Below are positions 1-8,949 of a DNA stretch of 64,000 nt, piece after piece. The notes below the pieces were generated by a model. The model had not been told where the DNA came from. It saw only the letters and a program-made list of their open reading frames with translations, and made no database searches. This stretch comes from Rhodobacter sp. Its GTDB lineage: Bacteria > Pseudomonadota > Alphaproteobacteria > Rhodobacterales > Rhodobacteraceae. The first letter of the stretch is position 1, and every line of letters begins with the position of its first letter. Made by a program: the position numbers and the translations under genes. The stretch covers positions 16,394 through 80,393 of the forward strand of contig JAIYAE010000018.1 in NCBI GenBank assembly GCA_027489175.1. The letters are read 5' to 3'.

Positions 1-940
1 GGATCGGACACGATCACCGGCGGCACCGGCACTGACGAGATCATCGCTGGCGCTGGCGCTGACAGCATCGCGGCTGGCGATGGGGAGAACCGGATCCTGG
101 GCGATTCCGGGTCTTATGACGGGATCACCCTGACCTCGGCCCTGAATGCGGGCGACGGGAATGACACCCTGACCTCGGGCAGCGGGAATGACTGGGTCAT
201 CCTTGGCCAAGGCGATGACGATGCCAATCTTGGTGCGGGCAACAACCGGGTGCTGGGCGACAGCGGTCAGATCACCGCTGGCCTGATCACGTCCACCCAG
301 AACGGCGACGGCGGGTCGGACACGATCACCAGCGGCGGTGGCAATGATGAAATCCTGGCGGGTGCCGGGGCTGACAGCATTGTGGCCGGCGACGGCAACA
401 ACCGCATCCTGGGTGATTCCGGGTCTTATGACGGGGCAGACCTGATCTCAGCCCTGAACGCGGGCGACGGGAATGACACCGTCACCTCAGGCACCGGCAA
501 TGATTGGGCGATCCTGGGTCAGGGCGACGACACCGCAGACCTTGGCACCGGCAACAACCGCGTGCTGGCCGACAGCGGGCGGATCACGGCGACGCTCGTC
601 ACCTCGACCGAAAATGCCGAGGGCGGTAATGACAGCATCACCACCGGCAGCGGCGATGATGTGGTCCTTGCTGGCGCGGGCGCTGACACCGTGGCGGGCG
701 GCGACGGCAACAACGTCGTGTTGGGCGATGCCGGCAGCCTGGACGAAACCGACTGGACCCTGACCTCGGCCCTGACGGACGGCGATGGCAATGACCTTGT
801 CACCACCGGCACCGGCAATGACCGGGTGATCCTGGGCCAGGGCGACGATGACGCGAACCTTGGCGCCGGTAACAACCGGGCCATCGGCGACAGCGGCGTG
901 ATCGTCGATACGGCGGCGCTGACGCTCGACACCACCTCCA
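1..940 (+). repeat. Tandem 312-bp RTX cassettes
   Basis: The segment GTCTTATGAC starts at 111 and again at 423, exactly 312 bp later, and a diverged counterpart (AGCCTGGACGAA) follows near 735. Flanking text such as GACGGGAATGACACC recurs at the same spacing. The unit is 104 codons, so copies can be gained or lost in frame. The array runs off the left edge of the window. Confidence 0.8.
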
Positions 941-2541
941 TCCTCGATGGCGGTAACGACACCATCCGCAGCGCCGGGGGCGATGACATCCTGATCGGTG
1001 GCGCTGCCAGCGATTTGGTTGAGGCGGGCAACGGCGACAACACTATACTGGGCGACAACGGCAATGTGACCTACGACCCGGCAGTGACGTCGGGCATGAC
1101 CTCGGTCACCACGGTTGTCAGCACGGGCGGGGCTGCTGATACGCTGACCACCGGCGATGGCCGTGACGTGATCCTGGGCGGCGAAGGCGGCGACAGCATC
1201 ACCGCCGGGGACGGGGCTGACCTTGTCCTGGGTGATCAGGGCGTGGTCACCGGGTCGTCGTCGACGCGCTTTGGCAGCCTCACGTCACTGGTCAACGAAG
1301 TGCCGGGCGATGACGTGATCAACCTGGGCGGCGGCAATGACGTGGCGCTTGGCGGGCTTGGCAATGACAGCGTCTATGCCGGGCAGGGCGAAGACATGGT
1401 GCTCGGTGACAGCGGCCTGGTCCGCTTTTCGGGCCTGTCGGCGATCGAAGAGATCGTGCTGCAGGATCAGGACCGTGGCGGCAATGACTTCATCACTGCG
1501 GCAGGCGTCGGCGGCGACAACATCCTTGTCGGCCAGTTTGGCGCGGACACGGTTGAAGGCGGCACCGATGACGACGTCATCTTGGGTGACTTCGCGTTCT
1601 TCACCTTCCTGCCGGGCGCGGCTGGCTATGTCGGCCAATCCTCGGCCGACCGGATGCAGGTGATGACCTCAATCCGGGTTGATCTGTCGTTCAACGACGT
1701 GCTGCAGGGCGACCTTGGCAGCGACTTCATGCTGGGCGGCATGGGCGACGATCTGCTGTATGGTGACGCCGGTCAGGACTTCATGATCGGCGACATGATC
1801 ATCTTCACCCGCAGCTGGGAAGCCGGGCCATTCGGGTCGATCTTTGAAGAAACCACCGTCGACACGAACTTTGCCTTTGTCACCGGCGGCTATGACCAGT
1901 TCTTCAGCGGCGAAGGCCCGGATGTGATGATTGGCGGCCTTGGCCCCGACCTCTTCTTCGGCAACACCGAGTTTGACCTGATCTATTCGGATGCCTACGC
2001 GGGCCTCTTCTACGCCACCTGGGCCGATGGCTTTACCGGTGACACGCCGCAGCGCTTCCTGATCAAGTCCAACTTCGCAGGCCCGGGCGCGATCGACGTG
2101 GTGTCGGAATCGCAGCAGAACTCGTCCATCGGAAGCCCGCTGGACCTGCGCAACTTTGGCTTCAACGCCAACTCCGGCGCGGGTGAGGCGGATGCGATGG
2201 ACCGTCTGGCAGGCCTTCTGGCCGGCAGCACGATCCCGCACATGGCCAGCATGGTGATCGACATCCTTGGCAGCTATGACATCGTCAAGGCGATCTCGGC
2301 GCTGGTGGCGGCGGGGATCGATCCGGACGTGCTGGTCGACGCCTTGCTGAATGAGGTGATGCAACAGCTTCTGGCGATGGACAGCCAGAACCTGATTGTC
2401 GCCGAAATCATGATCGAACGCATGATCCGGCTGTATCTGGCCCAGGCGGGCCTTCTGCCCGCTGCTGACGCCGATACCGATGATGATCAGGCGAATGCCA
2501 GTGACGACGGCGCCCGGCTGTGGAAGATTGCGGCGGAGTGA
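1..2541 (+). CDS. RTX-repeat calcium-binding protein, C-terminal part (5' end outside window)
   Basis: The reading frame is open from base 1, so the gene starts upstream of the window; 846 codons are visible. The first two thirds are dense in glycine-aspartate nonapeptides (GGGNDEILAG, GAGADSIVAG, GDGNNRILGDSG types), the calcium-binding beta-roll of type I-secreted proteins. Until about base 940 they form tandem cassettes of about 104 residues (312 bp), each with two LGDSG-like turns. From about base 1990 the repeats stop. The last ~180 residues are mostly helical and end in an acidic stretch plus LWKIAAE, where an uncleaved C-terminal export signal would be expected. Probably a large secreted or surface protein exported by the genes downstream; its specific function cannot be read from this part. 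Confidence 0.9.
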   Translation, partial: GSDTITGGTGTDEIIAGAGADSIAAGDGENRILGDSGSYDGITLTSALNAGDGNDTLTSGSGNDWVILGQGDDDANLGAGNNRVLGDSGQITAGLITSTQNGDGGSDTITSGGGNDEILAGAGADSIVAGDGNNRILGDSGSYDGADLISALNAGDGNDTVTSGTGNDWAILGQGDDTADLGTGNNRVLADSGRITATLVTSTENAEGGNDSITTGSGDDVVLAGAGADTVAGGDGNNVVLGDAGSLDETDWTLTSALTDGDGNDLVTTGTGNDRVILGQGDDDANLGAGNNRAIGDSGVIVDTAALTLDTTSILDGGNDTIRSAGGDDILIGGAASDLVEAGNGDNTILGDNGNVTYDPAVTSGMTSVTTVVSTGGAADTLTTGDGRDVILGGEGGDSITAGDGADLVLGDQGVVTGSSSTRFGSLTSLVNEVPGDDVINLGGGNDVALGGLGNDSVYAGQGEDMVLGDSGLVRFSGLSAIEEIVLQDQDRGGNDFITAAGVGGDNILVGQFGADTVEGGTDDDVILGDFAFFTFLPGAAGYVGQSSADRMQVMTSIRVDLSFNDVLQGDLGSDFMLGGMGDDLLYGDAGQDFMIGDMIIFTRSWEAGPFGSIFEETTVDTNFAFVTGGYDQFFSGEGPDVMIGGLGPDLFFGNTEFDLIYSDAYAGLFYATWADGFTGDTPQRFLIKSNFAGPGAIDVVSESQQNSSIGSPLDLRNFGFNANSGAGEADAMDRLAGLLAGSTIPHMASMVIDILGSYDIVKAISALVAAGIDPDVLVDALLNEVMQQLLAMDSQNLIVAEIMIERMIRLYLAQAGLLPAADADTDDDQANASDDGARLWKIAAE

Positions 2542-2567
2542 CCGGTGAAAACCCTGAGGATCAAAGA

Positions 2568-2873
2568 ATGACCGACAAGAAGCCCGCCCGCGTGGCAAAT
2601 GCGACCCTGAATGGCATGACCATCAACTGGGACGACAGCAAGATGGAGAGCGTCTACTCCAACGTCGGCACGGCCACGGCCAACCGTGAGGAGTTTTTCC
2701 TGCTGTTCGGTACCCACCAGAACTGGCGCGGCACGGATGAGGAACGCAAATCCATCGATGTGGCCCTGTCCAAGCGCATCGTGATGAGCCCCTTTGCCGC
2801 CAAGCGTCTGTCGCTGATCCTGAGCCATTCGATCCAGGCTTACGAAGACCAGTTCGGCAAGATCGACGGCTAA
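2568..2873 (+). CDS. DUF3467 family protein
   Basis: A 101-residue soluble protein without a signal peptide. The pattern YSNVGTATANREEFFLLFG, then KRIVMSPFAAKRL and a final YEDQFGKIDG, matches the small DUF3467 family, whose role is unknown. ATG 2568 is chosen over an upstream in-frame start at 2520 because the upstream residues overlap the RTX stop codon and lack family character; GAGG lies just upstream of it. It sits 26 bp after the RTX gene and 27 bp before the adaptor gene, so it is probably co-transcribed with the export locus and may be a cytosolic helper. That link rests on position only. Confidence 0.8.
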   Translation: MTDKKPARVANATLNGMTINWDDSKMESVYSNVGTATANREEFFLLFGTHQNWRGTDEERKSIDVALSKRIVMSPFAAKRLSLILSHSIQAYEDQFGKIDG

Positions 2874-2900
2874 GCCCCCTATCACTGAAGGCGGGCAGGC

Positions 2901-4541
2901 ATGCTCGACAAGCTAGAGGCGGTCATTCAGTTCGAACGGCCCGACGCCTGGACCGTGGTCTTCGGGCAGGCGCCCGATGCTGCCTTGCGGGCCGAGCTTG
3001 CCAAGACCGCCCAGGCCCGCCCTTCGGCCCGCAAGCTGCGCGAGGGGATGGTGATCTCGGTCCCGATGGCGGCAGAGCGGTGGCTTTTGTGGCAACTCTC
3101 CGAAGTGCCGCCGGTCAGTGACTTGGCTGCCGTGATGGCGCGCCTGCAGGACCTGAGCCGGGGGTTGGACCGCTTGCTGGGTGACGGGCCGCGGTCAGCC
3201 GCCCTGCCAGCGCCCGCCGGGCAAGCGGCATCCGGTCCCGCAGCGGCAGACGGCGTGGCAGGCCTTGCCGCGCGGCTGCGGACTGTCCTGAACGGGCAGG
3301 CAAAGCCCAAGCCCGCCCTCGTCGCCGCCAGCCTTTTGGATATCCTCGTCGAACACGGGGCCATCGACGGCGGCATGCTGGTGGAATTCACCCAGACCGG
3401 TATCCGGAAGCATTGGCTGTCCGACAGCCGCTACCGCAGCCACGCGGCCGAGATGCGGCTGGTGGCCAAAGCCCTGCGCACAGCGGACATCCGCTCGCTG
3501 GTGGTGCCCGCAAGCGGCGAAGAGGCCGAGTTTCTGGAAGCCGCCCTATTGGCCCGCCAGTTCGGATCGCAGAACGCGGTCCTGCTTCTGCCGGGGACCG
3601 GGACGCATGGCTATGGCCTGTTCACTTACGGCACCAAGGAGGACGCGCTGCCGCTTTTGGCCGGGGCCATCGACCTGGCCACGATCCTTGCCCCCCCGCG
3701 CACCCCGGCGTCGGAGCGGCGGCGCTGGCTGCGGCGCGGGCTGGTCTGGGGCCTCCTCGCCGCCCTTGCGGTCTGGCTGGCCCTGCCCGCGCCGATTGCC
3801 GTCACCGCCACGGGTGAGGCTGTGGCGCGCGACCTGATCATAGCCGCCATGCCCAGCGACGGGTTCTTGAAGAAAATGCACGTCCGCCCCGGCGACCGCG
3901 TCGCCATCGGCGATGTGCTGGCCGAATTCGACTCCCCCAGCTTGCGCGACATGCTGGCCGAAGAGCAGCTGAACGCCACGATCGAGACCCTCAGCGCGCA
4001 GGCCGCTCTGGCCGAAAACCGCTATTCCGACTACCAGATCTCGACCGAGCGGTTGAAGATCGTCACCACCCGCATCGCCCAAATATCGGACCGCATCGCC
4101 GGCCTGCGCATCGCCGCCACGGCGGAGGGTGAGGTGATCGAAGCGATGCCCGACAGCACCACCGGCGCATTCGCACGCACGGGCGACAAGGTGGCCGCCA
4201 TCCAGACGTCAGACGCGATGCGCATGAAGCTGACCTTCGCACGGCTGGATGCCCGGCTGGTCATTCCCGACATGACCGGCACCGCCTATTTCCGCGGCAC
4301 TGCCGGGCGCACCTTCGATCTGCGCGTGATGACCCCGGCCACGGTGATCGAAGACCCGCGCAGCGGCAATGAGGTGATCGAGGCCGTCGCCGAAATCACC
4401 GATCCCGAAGGCGTCATCGCGGGCATGTCGGGCGTGGCCACGCTGGACGGCCCCCGCGCGCCCCGCATCGTCAGCTATGGCCGCTATGCCTATGAATTCG
4501 TCAGAAGGGTCGCATGGACATCCCTCGGCCTGAAGCTTTAA
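2901..4541 (+). CDS. Membrane-anchored HlyD-like adaptor with large N-terminal cytosolic domain
   Basis: A 546-residue protein. Residues about 280-297 (after RRRWLRRG) form the only clear membrane span. The part after it is HlyD-like: FLKKMHVRPGDRVAIGDVLAEFDSP is a lipoyl-type half motif, then a helical hairpin (about 350-400), then a returning barrel segment. The first ~275 residues precede the membrane span and should be cytosolic. They contain an alanine/proline-rich linker (about 95-118) and a compact domain (about 120-265) that I do not recognise, possibly GAF-like. Classical T1SS adaptors have only a short cytosolic N-terminus, so this extension is unusual. The 3' end overlaps the next gene by 28 bp, indicating translational coupling. 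Confidence 0.8.
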   Translation: MLDKLEAVIQFERPDAWTVVFGQAPDAALRAELAKTAQARPSARKLREGMVISVPMAAERWLLWQLSEVPPVSDLAAVMARLQDLSRGLDRLLGDGPRSAALPAPAGQAASGPAAADGVAGLAARLRTVLNGQAKPKPALVAASLLDILVEHGAIDGGMLVEFTQTGIRKHWLSDSRYRSHAAEMRLVAKALRTADIRSLVVPASGEEAEFLEAALLARQFGSQNAVLLLPGTGTHGYGLFTYGTKEDALPLLAGAIDLATILAPPRTPASERRRWLRRGLVWGLLAALAVWLALPAPIAVTATGEAVARDLIIAAMPSDGFLKKMHVRPGDRVAIGDVLAEFDSPSLRDMLAEEQLNATIETLSAQAALAENRYSDYQISTERLKIVTTRIAQISDRIAGLRIAATAEGEVIEAMPDSTTGAFARTGDKVAAIQTSDAMRMKLTFARLDARLVIPDMTGTAYFRGTAGRTFDLRVMTPATVIEDPRSGNEVIEAVAEITDPEGVIAGMSGVATLDGPRAPRIVSYGRYAYEFVRRVAWTSLGLKL

Positions 4542-6487
4542 GGCAGCTGCGGCTGACCCTGTCGAGTGAAGGTCAACGCCTGGCCTTCTTCCTCTCGGAC
4601 TTGTCCAGCGGCAAAATCGTGTCAATCCCGCGTGAGGCGGCGCTTGGCGTGCAGCGCCTGCAAGACCGGATGGCGGGCCTGGATACCGCTGAGATCCCGC
4701 GTGAGGATGTTGAGGCGGGCGTGAAGGCGCTGGGCTACGTCACCTCGGTCCGGCGGGCGGAGCGGGCGCGGGCGACCAAGTTCAACCCCTTGTTCATGCA
4801 GATCCCGCTCTTTGACGTTGGCCCCTGGCAGCCGGGGATCACCCGGTTTTCCATCTGGTTCGTCGGGCTGCCGCTTGCCATCCTGATGCTGGGCCTGACG
4901 CTGACCGTCCTGACCCTGGGCATCCGCAATGACTGGGCCATCCGGTCGGAATTCGTGGGCATCCTGCGGATCGAGACGCTGCTGACCTTCGGCCTGATCG
5001 CGCCCTTCCTGAAGATCATCCATGAATTCGGCCATGTCGTCGCCGCCACCGCCGCCGGGGTGCGGGTGCGGCAGGCGGCGCTGTCCCTGATCGCCCTATA
5101 CCCCCTGCCATCCGTCGACTGCTCCGAGGCGGACGTGACCGCCAGCCGGGGCGGGCGCGTGACCATCAGCCTGGCCGGGATCGTCACCGATTTCATGATC
5201 GGGATGATCGCCTTCATCTTGTGGCATCTGGTGGAAAGCGACGCGGCCAAATCGGTGGCGGGGCAGGTGGTGGTCTTCTCCACCCTGAATTCGCTTCTGT
5301 TCAACGCCAACCCATTGATGAAGCTGGACGGCTATTACGCCATCGTCGACATGATCGGCCAGCGCAACCTTTACACCCGCGCGGGCCAGCGCTTTGCCGA
5401 ACTGGGCCGGGGTCTGGTCTCGCTTGGGGCGGACGGCGGCCTGCCGCAGGGCGCGGGCGGCTGGGGGCTTGCGGCCTATGGCGGGGCGACGCTGGTCTAC
5501 CGGCTGATGATCTCTTTCACCATCCTGACGGCGATCCTGCCGCAGTTTCTGGGGCTTGGATTGGTTCTGGGGGCCTGGGGCATGTATGCGATGTTCGTGT
5601 CCCCGCTGCTGGCCGATCCCACGCCAAAGGCGGCCAGCAAGGTCTCAAGACAGCGGTTGTGGCTGGGGCGGGGCGGCTTTCTTGCCGTGCTGGCTGCGGT
5701 GATCCTGCTGGTGCCCTGGCCCTTTGTGCTGCAGCTGCCGCTTCGGCTGGATACCGCAGGCTACTATGCTGTCACGGCAAAGGCCTCGGGCTTCGTGGCG
5801 GGACGGTCCCGCGCTGCCGGGCAGGCCGAAGCGGGCGCGACGCTACTCGATCTGACCAACCCCGAAACCGACCGCAGGGCCCTGATCCTGCAAATGGAAC
5901 GGCAAGAGGCTGACCTTTTCCTGCAAAACACCCAGTCCATCGGCCTGGCCGAGGCGCAATTGGCCGAAGAACGCATGCGCTCGGTCCTCGCGCAGATCGC
6001 GGTGGTGGAAACTGAACAGGCCGCCCTGACGGTCCGGATGGAGGGGGAGGGCTATTTCATCGCCGCTTCGGGCCTGACGCCGGGCCGCTTTCTTGCGGCG
6101 GGTGACAGCGTAGGCCATGCCTATCCCATGACGGGCTCTGCCTGGGCGGTCGGGGCCTTTCCCGAACGCTGGGTCGAAGAATACCAGACCCGAACACCCA
6201 CGGGCGAGGTGCGCCTTGGCACCCGCTACATCACGCTCAAGCCGGGCAGTCTAGGCCTGACCGACGGGGCGACCACCGATGCCGCCACCGGGCTGCGGTC
6301 GATCCGCCTGCATGTTGATATCCCCGTCGCCCCGGCCGATCTGGTGGGGCAGGATCTGCAGATCCGCCTGCATTTCGGCAACCGGCCGCTTTGGGACCAT
6401 CTGGCCTTCTGGGCCAGTGGCAAGCTTGCGGCCTTCCGCGACGCGCAGATTGTGGATCGTGAGACACGGATTGAACAATCCAATTAA
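4514..6487 (+). CDS. M50 (site-2 protease-like) membrane metalloprotease fused to an adaptor-like C-terminal domain
   Basis: A 657-residue polytopic protein. Zinc ligands are visible: HEFGH at residues 170-174 inside a membrane segment, and NPLMKLDGYY at 266-275, whose Asp is the third ligand in M50 peptidases. About six hydrophobic segments span residues 113-405. The N-terminal ~90 residues are soluble. After the last segment (about 385-405) comes a roughly 250-residue periplasmic part with a beta-coil-beta layout (YYAVTAKASGFVAG, coiled coil about 455-515, then a returning strand region), resembling HlyD/adaptor proteins. Proteins of this build are often annotated as putative peptide zinc metalloproteases in export loci. 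ATG 4514 has AAGG upstream. Confidence 0.8.
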   Translation: MDIPRPEALRQLRLTLSSEGQRLAFFLSDLSSGKIVSIPREAALGVQRLQDRMAGLDTAEIPREDVEAGVKALGYVTSVRRAERARATKFNPLFMQIPLFDVGPWQPGITRFSIWFVGLPLAILMLGLTLTVLTLGIRNDWAIRSEFVGILRIETLLTFGLIAPFLKIIHEFGHVVAATAAGVRVRQAALSLIALYPLPSVDCSEADVTASRGGRVTISLAGIVTDFMIGMIAFILWHLVESDAAKSVAGQVVVFSTLNSLLFNANPLMKLDGYYAIVDMIGQRNLYTRAGQRFAELGRGLVSLGADGGLPQGAGGWGLAAYGGATLVYRLMISFTILTAILPQFLGLGLVLGAWGMYAMFVSPLLADPTPKAASKVSRQRLWLGRGGFLAVLAAVILLVPWPFVLQLPLRLDTAGYYAVTAKASGFVAGRSRAAGQAEAGATLLDLTNPETDRRALILQMERQEADLFLQNTQSIGLAEAQLAEERMRSVLAQIAVVETEQAALTVRMEGEGYFIAASGLTPGRFLAAGDSVGHAYPMTGSAWAVGAFPERWVEEYQTRTPTGEVRLGTRYITLKPGSLGLTDGATTDAATGLRSIRLHVDIPVAPADLVGQDLQIRLHFGNRPLWDHLAFWASGKLAAFRDAQIVDRETRIEQSN

Positions 6488-6589
6488 CCAAACGCTCTCT
6501 GCGATTGGCAGGGCCGCGCGGATAGGGTAGCGACACATAAGGTTGTATCACGCCACCGTGTTGATACGCATACTTTGGGGGACAACGTG

Positions 6590-8071
6590 GTGAAAAGCCA
6601 AATGGCAGTCGGGCTCAGCCTGGCAGGTTTGATCTTCATCGCAGGCTGCGGGGAACGCCAGACCACAAAGGCGACCACGGAACGTCTGAACGGCCTGCTT
6701 GCCACGGGCATTGACGGCGAAGACCGAACCCGCGCGGAAGAGCGTCTGCAAAAGACCCTCAACAAGGAAAACGCCACCGGCGCGCTGGCCGACAATTTCG
6801 GCAGTGCCACAGGCGGCGAAGGCGCGGTCACGCTGGACCAGCTTCTCGCCAGCACGCTGGAGCGCAACTCGGACATCGGGCGCGCTGCCCAGGCGATCAA
6901 CCGGGCCGATGCCGAACGGATGAACGCCATTTACGGTTACCTTCCCCAGGTGTCGGTGTCCTACACCTATACCAACGTCGATCAGGAAGTGGTCGAGACG
7001 GATAACGTCGTGTTTGAAGAAGGCCGGGCGAAGTATCCGGTCACGAACCTGGGCGTGGAAATCCGCCAGCCGATCTTTGATCTCAGCCGCATCTACGGCA
7101 TCCAGCTGCAGAACACCGCCCGCTCGGTCGCTGAGGTGGAATATATCGCGGCGGTCCATGCGGCGGCCTATGAAACCTATGACGCCTATTTCGTCGCCGT
7201 CCAAAGCAAGGCCCGGGGCAAGGCGCTGACCGCGAAGATGCAGCTGGTCAGCCGCCAGATCTCGGCTGAAAGCGCCATGGTCAGCGAGGGTCTGTCCACC
7301 GACATCACCGGCCGCACCTATGCCGCCGAACTGGCCTCTCTCGCCGCGGATGAGGCGGTTGAAGCCTCGCGCTACGCCGATGCGCTGTCGAAGCTGTCGA
7401 TGGTGTCAGGGCTGGTCGTGTCCGATGTGTCGGACGTGTCGCTTGGTCGGCTTGGCCGCGGGAATGAGCTGTCGCCCGAAGCCGCGATTGCCAAAGCCGA
7501 AGCAAGCAACCCCGCCCTTCTGGGCAGTGCGATCACCGTGGTCGCCACCGAACTTGGCCGCCGTCAGGCCTTGGCCGCCGACTTTGCCCCGGTCATCGAC
7601 GCCTTCGCCCTCTATGAGGATGAAACCCGCGAAGGGTCCCGCTTCGGCGGCGGGTCGCGCACCGTTGACACCACCGTCGGCGTGCGCCTGACCATCCCGA
7701 TCTTCAACGCCGAAGGGCAGGGTTACGCCTCCACGCTTGAGACGGTTGACCTGCGCGACGCGGCCTTGCGCTACTACGGCGACAAGCGCCAGTTGGAGAC
7801 CGAGATCCTCTCGACCATCCGCCGCCTGCAGGAACTGTCCACCGCGATCGGCCAATCCTCACGCGCGCTGTCGGCGATCACGGCCAACGTCAACGACGAA
7901 CAGGCCCGGGTTGAGACCGGCGAAAGCGTTGATCTTGCAGTGCTCAGCCGCCGCCTGGCACAGGTCTCTGCCCGTGAGCGTCTGGAATTCCAGCAGATCG
8001 AATACCTGCGCGCCTGGGGCTTGTTGCAGTACCTGACAGGAGAGGACCTGCGCGAACTGGCGCGGCAATGA
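6590..8071 (+). CDS. TolC-family outer membrane efflux lipoprotein
   Basis: A 493-residue outer-membrane channel subunit. The N-terminus MKSQMAVGLSLAGLIFIAGC carries a lipobox (IAGC, Cys20), so the protein is probably lipidated. The rest has the two long helical hairpin repeats of the OEP family: QAINRADAERMNAIYGYLPQVSVSYTY early on, then VGVRLTIPIFNAEG with the matching hairpin near the C-terminus. GTG 6590 is preferred to the TTG at 6575 because GGGGGA (6577-6582) is then correctly spaced; GTG 6587 is equally possible. It would form the outer-membrane exit duct for the adaptors on either side. The stop overlaps the next gene by ATGA. Confidence 0.85.
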   Translation: MKSQMAVGLSLAGLIFIAGCGERQTTKATTERLNGLLATGIDGEDRTRAEERLQKTLNKENATGALADNFGSATGGEGAVTLDQLLASTLERNSDIGRAAQAINRADAERMNAIYGYLPQVSVSYTYTNVDQEVVETDNVVFEEGRAKYPVTNLGVEIRQPIFDLSRIYGIQLQNTARSVAEVEYIAAVHAAAYETYDAYFVAVQSKARGKALTAKMQLVSRQISAESAMVSEGLSTDITGRTYAAELASLAADEAVEASRYADALSKLSMVSGLVVSDVSDVSLGRLGRGNELSPEAAIAKAEASNPALLGSAITVVATELGRRQALAADFAPVIDAFALYEDETREGSRFGGGSRTVDTTVGVRLTIPIFNAEGQGYASTLETVDLRDAALRYYGDKRQLETEILSTIRRLQELSTAIGQSSRALSAITANVNDEQARVETGESVDLAVLSRRLAQVSARERLEFQQIEYLRAWGLLQYLTGEDLRELARQ

Positions 8072-8907
8072 TCCGAACAGCGGTCCTTCTTGGTCTGGCG
8101 GTTGTCTTCCCGGCACAGATGACCTTTGCGCAAAGCGCCGCTCCGGGTGCTGGTCTGGCCCCCGCGCTTGGCAACGTGCCGGTCAACTGCGCCATCCGGC
8201 CCTTGCAGGTGGTGGAACTGGCAGCCCCGTTCGCAGGCGTGGTCCGCAAGGTCTTTGTCCGCCCCGGTCAGCAGGTTGCGGCTGGCGACCCGATTGCCGA
8301 GTTTGACGATGACCTGACCCGCGCCTCCTATGAGGCGGCTTTGGCCCGCACCACCCTGTCCGCCGCACTGGAAGCCACCCGGCGGCAGCAAGAGGCGCTG
8401 GCCCGCAAGGTGGAACGCCTGCGATCAGGCGTTGAACGCCGCATCGTCAGCCAGGCCGACCTTGAGGCCGCCGAACTGGAACTTGCCCAGGCCGAAGGCG
8501 CCGTCGGGCGTGAGCTTGACCTCTTGCAGATGGCCCGGATCGAGGCGGAACAGGCCAAGATCGCGCTGGACAAGGCAGTGGTCGTCAGCCCCGTCGCGGG
8601 CCAGATCGGCGAAGACCTGATCGACCAGGGCGAAGCGCCGACGCAAAAGCCCATCGCCGTGATCTACGTCAACGATCCCCTGCGGGTTGAGGCCTTCGTG
8701 CCCACCGCCGGCCTGGCCGCCTTCCTCGCGCGCGACAGCTTTGAAATCGTCGTCAATGGCAACTTCGCCCAGCCGGTTCCAGTGACGCTCGACTATGTTT
8801 CGCAGGTGGCGGATCTGTCCTCGAATTCCCAGAGTGTGTATTTCATTCTGGACGCGCCGGGCATGATCCCCGGCTATCAATGCGTCATCCCGCCGATGGG
8901 TGGCTAA
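8068..8907 (+). CDS. Periplasmic HlyD/RND-type adaptor protein
   Basis: A 279-residue protein with a cleavable signal peptide (to about AQMTFAQ) rather than a membrane anchor. Residues about 50-75 (VRKVFVRPGQQVAAGDPIAEFD) are the lipoyl half motif. A coiled-coil hairpin (about 80-170) and the returning VVVSPVAGQIGEDLIDQGEAP segment follow, then a short beta-barrel domain. It is short for an RND adaptor because the distal membrane-proximal domain is reduced. It overlaps the TolC-like gene by four bases, so the two are translationally coupled. It is the second (third, counting the M50 fusion) adaptor-like module in this locus. Confidence 0.85.
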   Translation: MIRTAVLLGLAVVFPAQMTFAQSAAPGAGLAPALGNVPVNCAIRPLQVVELAAPFAGVVRKVFVRPGQQVAAGDPIAEFDDDLTRASYEAALARTTLSAALEATRRQQEALARKVERLRSGVERRIVSQADLEAAELELAQAEGAVGRELDLLQMARIEAEQAKIALDKAVVVSPVAGQIGEDLIDQGEAPTQKPIAVIYVNDPLRVEAFVPTAGLAAFLARDSFEIVVNGNFAQPVPVTLDYVSQVADLSSNSQSVYFILDAPGMIPGYQCVIPPMGG

Positions 8908-8949
8908 CGTGACCGCAACGCCGGGCACAAAGGGAAGAAGGGTTACGGG

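Noticed and set aside
1..2000. Regular short repeats that might suggest a CRISPR array or satellite
   Set aside because: The repeats are in one open frame, follow nonapeptide codon periodicity and encode RTX motifs; there are no unique spacers.
1669..2598. 309-codon minus-strand frame under the RTX gene
   Set aside because: Antisense to the RTX C-terminus; no ribosome site or family sequence.
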